Assembly (NCBI GenBank): GCA_010645155.1
Contig: CM021321.1
Location: forward strand, 8,780,471 to 8,844,470
Length of the DNA: 64,000 nucleotides
Source: Tigriopus japonicus
Lineage: Eukaryota; Arthropoda; Copepoda; Harpacticoida; Harpacticidae
Direction of reading: 5' to 3'
Shown: positions 49,501 to 58,500 of the stretch, piece after piece
Layout: every line of letters starts with the position of its first letter
Numbering within the stretch: position 1 is the first letter of the stretch
Translations under genes and position numbers: made by a program
Notes under the pieces: model-generated
What the model was told of the DNA's origin: nothing
Seen by the model: only the letters and a program-made list of their open reading frames with translations
The model's database searches: none

Positions 49501-52500
49501 CTTCTTTCTCTAGTACATGCCAATTAGATTTTTTTTTACGAAGCACTAATTTGCTTGCTTGAAAGAGTGATAGAAAAGATATGTTTACTTTGTTGTTGCA
49601 ATCATTTCAAAACACCGTGAGGGCATTTATTTTCGCAATGTTATTTAGTCAAAGTACAAGAGATAAAACTTCACGTTTTGCGCTGCTTTTGGCTGTAAAA
49701 GGTCTACAAATGCCTAAAATTTAGCTGATAGCTCTGTTGGTTCATAATGATGAAAAAGATTATGTTTTAGGTGTCAATAATTGGTGTATTTTTCTTAATG
49801 TATCAAATTGATGTTAAATTAAAAATTTGCTGCCTAACTGACTAATTGATATTATTGGTTTTTGAAAGTAGAATGATTTTGGAAAATGTTTAATAATTTG
49901 CGGTTAGAAATTCTTCACTAACTGTGCTCAAAAATGTAATTAATTTTTGTTGTACATGTAATTGTAACAAAACTGCAATTGCTTCCCATTTCTGTTTTAT
50001 CCTCTACCTCTCGGAGAAGATTTACAGAACTAGTATGAGTGCAATATGGTCGTTGGGTCATGGCTTCAAATACAAGAAGACAATAAAGATGTGGACGATA
50101 GTTGACCCTACATTTGTGTAATTGCACCCTGTCATATTAAACTGTAAACAAAAAAACAGGGATCCATTTTTTCGTGGTCTCTTGAGTGGCTTTGGGACAT
50201 TTTATCTGACGAAGATTTGAGTAATGGAGTCGCCGTGATAATAAATCTCTAAGGTTGCTTCCACTTTGGTGGTCCCATTAACTGCTGAGCACCAACTTCA
50301 ACTTCGATGTTGGGCTCGTTATTCCAATTAGTGAACTTGGATGGTCAATTTAGCAAATTCCTGGTTCCAGTCAATCTTAAATTTCTTCGCAGTTTTTGCC
50401 ATTCATTCGGGCTGAGGCGGAAAAACTGTGGCATTTGATAAAATGGATTACTCGTTAAGAAGCCAAGAGTTGTCGATTGATATCTTTTGGATGTGGTTTT
50501 TCTTTAATGTTCCTTTTATAAGTTTCCGAGTTCGTAATTTCCTATCCGAGCTTCACTTAAAGGTAAACAAAATCAAATTGTCTAATTTTAGAATTCACAA
50601 CTGGGCATTGGACACCATAAAGTTTAGCAAGTACTCGTAATCTAACTTAATTTGGAATCCAATTTTTATGTTGGATTCTTATTGAGTTTTGCGAAAAGTT
50701 TATTTTCACAGAAAGGGAATTAATTCTAAACGTTTTCAAATTTTGCATTGCATCAAAATTTTCATTCTCATCAACATTCACAGAACAAGTCGAAATCATT
50801 GTTCGCTTCGAATTTCCTATCTATTTACAATTTTCCACTTACCTGACCATCTATGACTTAGAATTAACAAATCAAGTAGTCCCAATCAAAGATGATCATT
50901 TTAAATGGGTTCTGGTGCCAAAAAGAAATAATAGAAAATGTTCATCCAAACCCATTTAGAATTTGGTCAAGTCATTTCCTTGCAATTAATTCAAACCTGT
51001 CACAAAAGTTTGGCCAAGATTTGAAGACAAAAACTCAAGAAAAAAATATTCTAATATTTCCAAGTTTCGGCTTCCCGAAAAAAACATTTACTCAATCTCC
51101 GGAATTCCTCAAAGCAGACAAGATACTCGTTTTCGGTTCTAGACCCCGTAATTTTTCATACAATCAATGGGCCGCCCCAAAACCATTACAAACCTCCATC
51201 ATATCATCGCTTGAAACGAACTCACGCAATTTGGTCCATTGTCTCACTTTCGCGATCTGCGATGCATTGCTTGATCTCATGAACAATTTTCAACATCATC
51301 ACACGCTCTGGTCACAAACATCTATCTGACCTTCAGATCTTGTCCAAAAAAGCTCTGAGAAGCATCAATTTCAAGACAAACGATTTCGGCAAGGTGTTTG
51401 TGCAAGAAAAAAGAACCAGGAATATTCCCAACATATGGTTCAACCTGGAACCGCAGTGGCGTATTTTTTGTAGTTACTTCAAAAACACTTGAGTGACTCC
51501 ATTAAATGTATGACTAAAACACAATCATTGTGGTGGTTTGTTTCTTACTACAGGCGATGGATTGATCCAAGAGAAGGAACTGCAACACGTGATGCGAGCT
51601 TGTATGGATGAGAATGGCATGAAGTTTGATGAGGGAGAAGTGGATGATCTCACTCGAGCTTTGTACTATGATGCCACCACTCTGACCAAGAAAATGAGTG
51701 CAGCGAGTAGCCAAATCCAGCAACCCTATCATCCCACCAATGGAATCACCTTTGAAGCACTCAAGGTAAGTTCTAATGGCATTCAACAAAGTTTTAGACC
51801 CTTGGTTATGCCATAGAAAACATTAGTTTTGATACCGATTTATTGACGTATAGGGCTGGGCGTGTCTGAAAACCGACAAATTTTATTTTTGTTGCTTGTT
51901 AAGTTCCTAGTGATGGGTTTCGAGTTGGGAGGGTTGCCATTTTTGACTCGAAGTTTAATTGCTATTCAAATAGGCACGTAGTGTGAAACTTTTTGACCAA
52001 AGACCTAAACAAGGACGAATATGGCAACACTCGAATCAAATTCGAGTTCGATCATAGTTGTTGCTGGTGGACTTCGACTTGGCAGTGCTGTCATATTTTA
52101 CTGGGAGATTCGATCTCTCGCCTTTTGAGAAGTCAAGTTGTCGTCATCTTTTTGTCCCTAAAGGACCAAAACGGCCAAACTTTGCCAAAAGTCCAACTCG
52201 ACAACTCAACAATCAGTATTAGTTACAAAAAGGATGATATCATAAATCTATCAGAAAGTGTAAATAAATATTCCCCCTTTTCCACTTGTTGTACATTACA
52301 AAGTCTACCTAATCTATTTATTGGCAAAGACAAAAATTCGGTTTATGCCAAACTAAAATTGATTTTTACTTCAATGTATGTTCAAACGACCAAGTACAAT
52401 CTAAATAAACAAACCAATGTTCAATCTTCAAAAAATGGATTTTTCCTAGAAATAACATGGGTTGACACATAGAAAATGAGCCTAACCTTGTAAAAGCTCA

Positions 52501-55500
52501 GTACGCTTACAGAAAGTACAAGAACTTACTTTTTACTCCAAACGTTTGAAGGATTAAAATTATAATGAAACGCATCTTTTAAACACATCAATCCTCTTTC
52601 AGGCCCAATTGACCAAGCACGATGGATTGCTCCAGAATCTTACCATATCCATTGATCGATGGTTAGTTCCGCCTAAACCCAAGAAACCCGGGAGTCGATG
52701 GCGAGCTCTGACCTCTCAAGTGCCCCATCAAATGAGTATTCCCTACTTGAGGAACAACTTCCAGTTCCTCTCGTTCTCCCTCATCCTCTTGACCATCAAC
52801 ATCGGACTCTTCGTTGGACGACTGTGGGATTATAGACACTTCAAGAACTCGAATGGAACGAGGAATTGGTGGATTATGTTTGCTCGAGCCGGAGGTAAGA
52901 GATCATGGAGCATCAATGGAATGGCGATGGTTTGTCGATAAATGAAGGATGAACAACAACAACAACAACATTTGTTCAATGGCTTTCAAGTTCGGTGGTT
53001 CATGAAAAATGATAATTATATTGTATTTGCCATCTTGTTCACAATCCTTCCTTCAGGCGACAGTCTCACAAAGGAGGACACACACATACATGTACGCGTA
53101 GCCATTCATTTGTTAATTTTTTCCCCCTGCTTGCCACTTGACTTGGCTGTTGGGAGTTTTGAATGTGCCTCATTACCAGGTCTATTCGATCCCTCTTGGT
53201 TTACCATAAATTCGAGCAAAACTCCATAGTGCTTGAAAATTTATACACGCGCACCATTTGAAAGGAATTGAAAATCTATCGATACACGTTTGCTTAGAGG
53301 GCTTTAGTCAGAGAATGACAATTGACTTGTGAGAAGAGTTTGTCTAATTCATACAAGGAAATGAAAAATTAAATATTGTTTGTGTCTAGATAATTAATCT
53401 TCAAGAGTAACAAAAGGATCTCTTAGGGATTAAGACTTCAAATACAGATATTATGTTTTTATGGTGATAAATGATCAATATGAGATTTCTTGTTTCTTGG
53501 TTCCTCTCAATCCTTTTTAATCATATAAAAATACATCAATATGATCATATTTCTTGGATAATCATTCTTCCACTCGATCAAAGACAGTTATTTAAAAAGC
53601 GAGACTGAAATAAAACAGTACAATTTTATTACAATTATATTGTAATTATGCAATTATATTGTAATTATACAATTATATTGTAATTATACAATTATATTGT
53701 AATTTTACAATTATATTGTAATTATACAACTGTAATATAGTTATACAATGACATCATTAATATTATGATTAAAGCATATTATTTCTAAATCATGCACTCC
53801 TGATGGCTTCATTATAACTAGTAACAATCAAGCTTCCTCACACTTCCTATGGATTTTATTGATCTCTGTATGAAGAACTCTACATGTCAGAATATTGTTG
53901 TGCCAGAGTAAACCACAAATTGGTGCACCTCCTCTCAATTATGAGACAACCACATGTTTCCAACTCGGAAAGGAAGCCTTGATCGAAGAAACATGTTACG
54001 GAATAACAAGGAATACAGGATTGGGTTTGCTAACAAAAACAGATTATTACGAACGGTCCTTAAGTTACTATTCTGTTGGAAGTTAAATTGCTTGATGAAT
54101 CAAAATTTTCACATAGAAATGGTAGTGAGGACATGGTAATCAATTAAAAGCATAAAATTCATATCAAGTATCAAATAAATCATACAATTTATCATAAAAG
54201 ACGTACTCCAAAAGTCCAAAAAAGTGACCAGTTCACCAAAGTAGGTTTTTTAACACCCTTGTACTTTTTTTACGAAATACTCCTAACCCTGTTTTTTCTT
54301 CATCACATCCATATTTACACAACGGCTTGTCTTGAATTAGCCGCGTATTCAAAACCAAGAGATTATTCCAAATCGGAACTTGTGTTTGAGCTCATACCTC
54401 CAAGTTGAAGTTTTGTATTATAGAACAGTTTGGGATTCATGGGATGCACTGAGTCAGTTGATTGGATCTGGGTCGACCCATGATGAACATCACCCAGATC
54501 TTCACAGGGGTGGTTGTAATGAACTCAACAAGTTTCATGGCTTGAGAGTCATAAAACTCATTGCAATTTGTCCCATAAATTGTTTGATTCAAAATGAGGA
54601 AGCGAAGGAGTTAACGATGCTTGACCTCCAGTTCTTGTTAAGAAGGGGATCTCCTCCAGAAACGCAATGAACACATGATTCTTATGTACTAAAAACCGTT
54701 CCTAATACAGTTTGTAAGGACAATTACAATTATTTGAATAGTATTCAAGACAAATGAATCTTGAACAACAACAAAAAAAAACTGGCAAATAAAAATGAAT
54801 AGTGTAGATTTGATGGATTATGTGGTGACAAATACCTTGGTTTTGAGACAATAAAACGATCCTTGGCTTTTGTTTCTTATTACCCTGAAGACCGATGAAC
54901 AACTTGATAGCTTTGACTTGGAATCTAGAAAACAAAACATGTCGTGAGCCGTTTGAATTCGCCAGAACGGCTTGCAAAATTTTGCCCCGACTGCGAACAA
55001 TGACGAGATAAAGATGTCATTGAATGTGTCTAGAACGAGGAGTACGTAAACACATCTTTGAAACGAATTCCTTTGTTTTGTCCTTTACCCCTTTTGTGAT
55101 TCACTGTCATTGACCTATGAATATGAGAGAAATATTAATAATACAGCTCGTATTCTACTCGTTAGAGCATATTTTGTAAGCTGATCAAAATGGAATAATG
55201 TCATCCGAATTCGCAGACATGTTTCGATTCAAATTTAACCATAGCAGAGCTCATTTGGCAGTCTCAATCTAGAACTCTTCCCACTTTCATTTATAGTAGA
55301 CCGCCTGATCGGAAATGATGTTCAAAGAAGACGCTCTATTGACACGTGTTCTTGTAACGCTGCCATCATTGTCTTCCTTTCAAAAGTCAATCATATTTAT
55401 TCAATATTTTTTCCTCTAAGTGTAGTGTACTTGTCCAATTCTTTGAAAATCATGTTTATAATCAAAACACTCCTGTAATCTATTTGATGTTGAGCGTAGC

Positions 55501-58500
55501 CAAAGAGATTACTCTCGATCTTGAAGGTGTAAGTTGTGAGTTTTATTTTTTCCAAGGAGAAAGTGCCACCACAATTAATTTGCCACAAATTACTTTCTCA
55601 TTGTTTGCATTATGGTCACTTCCTAGTAACTTTCAATTGAAGTTTGATCCATGCATCATCTTAATATGTTTTGAAACTTTAACCTTCACATAACATTTTG
55701 GATGAATGGATCAATCAATTTTTGATGTTGCATTCAGAAACGCATTTGTTCACAAACATTTGTCTGTTTTTAGGTGACGAAAGTTTCCTTGTTTTTGATA
55801 TCCAAATCCTCTACATTCTTCGTTGCAAGCTTCAAAAATTGCCTTAAAGTGTTGAATTAAACATTGAGAATGGTTTATTGCATAAGAAATATTTCACGTG
55901 TCACCGAATGCAGTACGGAAAATCTCACAAAAAGTACCTTATTCAAGACAAATGTATCTCTGTCCATCTGTTGAAAGATATTGAAATGATAGGCCAACAT
56001 CTGGAGAATCATGGTGGTCCACTCAAAAAATCTGTCGAGCAATATTGGCCGCGCTTTGCGATTCGATACATCACACAAGCCATTTCTTGTTTATCTACGT
56101 CTTGCGAAGATTCTAATCTTTGGGTTTTTTTTCATTTCAGGACAATGTCTGAACTTTAATAGCATGTTTATTTTGGTTCTGATGCTTCGCCATTCGATCA
56201 CCAAACTCCGAGAGTTCGGTTTGAATTGGCTTCTTCCGCTTGACCGCCACATCTACTTCCATAAAGTGATCGGTCGACTGATCTTCCTCTACAGCTTCAT
56301 CCACACTGTGGCCCACATAGGAAATCTCCGTAAGTATTCTTCTGCATTCCTAGAAAATACACATGCCAACAAATTGTTTGAGACCGTGAATCAGCATCAA
56401 ACTCTAAGGTGTCTTGAAGGTACATATAAGAGGGCTAACAGAGAAATGTCACTCCAGTATAGTCAGTGGAGATTTGTTTTGAACACACTTCATTGATCCG
56501 ATAGCAAGGGTGTCAAGTGACTTGATTCATCATACATTGCTCTTGTTCGACCAAAGCAGTTGAATGAGCAGTTTGGGTTGTGAATCAAGTAACTTAGCGT
56601 GTTCAACGTCAAATCCCATCACACACACAGTGCAGGCTTGGTGACTCACGAATATTTTCGGAGTGTCATTTCTCTGTTAGCTCTCTAGTACATAAGAAAA
56701 CTGGCAAAGAATGCACTCGGTCAGTTTTGTAATACTCGAGGAAATATTCGTTCAAATCACTTTTCCAAGAACATCATGCAGGGTTGCATTTCCTGGATGA
56801 AGAAAAATGGCATAGAAACTCTTTTAGCCCTTCGAATAGACTTGTCATTATGTCCAATAGACGGGATTTTTCGTCCCAAGTGATTGCTGTCACGAAAAAG
56901 ATCTCCGTTTTGACTTTGAACGTCCGTGTGTGTTGTGCATGACTTCCCATGATTTGAAAGTTGTGGAGCATTCTTGAGATCATTAATCAGTGTAATAATA
57001 GCAAATTAGCATGAGACGAATAAAAAGAGTTACCCTGGTAGCGTGGTAAGGCCCAAGTGAAACTAAATATGCGTGCCAAAATTCCAAGAGATACCAATCA
57101 AGCAAGATTAAAATGCCATCACACGGTAGTTTTTGGGAACCCTAGCTACCTATCTGGGATGCTATAAAATTACAGATGATCATTCCTGTTCTTACGTGCA
57201 CTGCATTCCAAGGAGCTCAAATCGAATCCAGTAGACTCATACGATGATCTCATTTTACAAACTAATTGAAAGTGAGTGCAAAATGGCAAAACATCTTTTG
57301 AGGTACCTTCTTTCCTTTCATTTTTTGAACTGCATTGCAATTGATTTACGACCCTGAAACGTCCGAAGGAAAATAACTTTGCGCGGTTTGTTTGAATGTA
57401 ATTAGAGAACTGAAAGGTTAAAATATCAATCAGATCTGGAAGGCAGCTAAGAACAAAAACCAGGAATAAAATCAGGCAGGAGGATTGGTTGTTCAGTCAT
57501 TCGTTCAAATGACTGGTTTGGAAAATAGCCAAGATTTGAACTGATTTGAAGAGTGCGAAGAGTCATGCGCCAAATGGTCCACCACAACGAACTCAAATCT
57601 GAAATCTGCTTCGTATCACTCTTTCATGCAAAACGAAATCGCACACATTCGCATTTCTTCAACACAAAGACAACTGTGAGTGCAAAAACACCCGACTCCC
57701 TCCTAAAATGCCTCTTGTCAGGGTTGCCATTTTCAAGATGCAGTTAGAAAACAAAACAAATGGACGTGGATCAATTTGTCTCAATGAAACTCAAAGATGT
57801 CGACCCTGGCATCAAAGAATATACAATAAAACATATTAATTTTGATGAGGAAGGTATAGTCGAACAAATGGCAGATTTTTTGGCTAAAACCTGCGGCTTG
57901 CTAGAATGGTTCAGCTCTCGACATGTGGGATTATTCGTCGGATTTTGCCAATGCCTACTTCTGCAATCACAGAGCAAAGTTTTTATTGGCTTCCATCAAC
58001 GTCTTGGTCATCAACTCCTCGTTGTTGAAGTGGTCGCGATATCAGAGTCAGACAATTGTTATTTCGGCTTCCAATTGTTTGCAACTCCAAGGACCGAGAT
58101 CGCCTCAAGATCAAGAGAATGACGAAGATTGTTCAAGACACATCTTAAGTCAGATGAGTGGGACTTAATCCAGCGTGATGGGGAAATCGGATTAAACCCA
58201 CCTCGGAACATCTTACTTGGGGGCTGGCCGAATTCAAGGAAATCCAACCTACCCATCAGGAAAATGACCAAGCACTGCCAAGAATTAGTGTTTCGTTGCA
58301 TTTGATACCAAATGAGAAGTGATCAACACGTGGTGGCGATCTTTTGGGAGGTGGTTTTGGTTGGGAGTTTCCACCTCTATTTTTTGTCAAGAGATGATTA
58401 GTCGACAAAAACCTGATCACGACCTCTTAGCACTTCATATTCGTCGCTGTCGGGGATACACTTTGCAAGCCGACAAGGCCCTTTCTTCAGATTACGATTG

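Noticed and set aside
50892..51329. 145-codon plus frame in a NOX5 intron
   Set aside because: No recognisable motif or splice support; not needed for phase.
51993..52472. 159-codon plus frame between two NOX5 exons
   Set aside because: It has no family resemblance, and the flanking exons join in phase without it. AT-rich intron sequence explains it.
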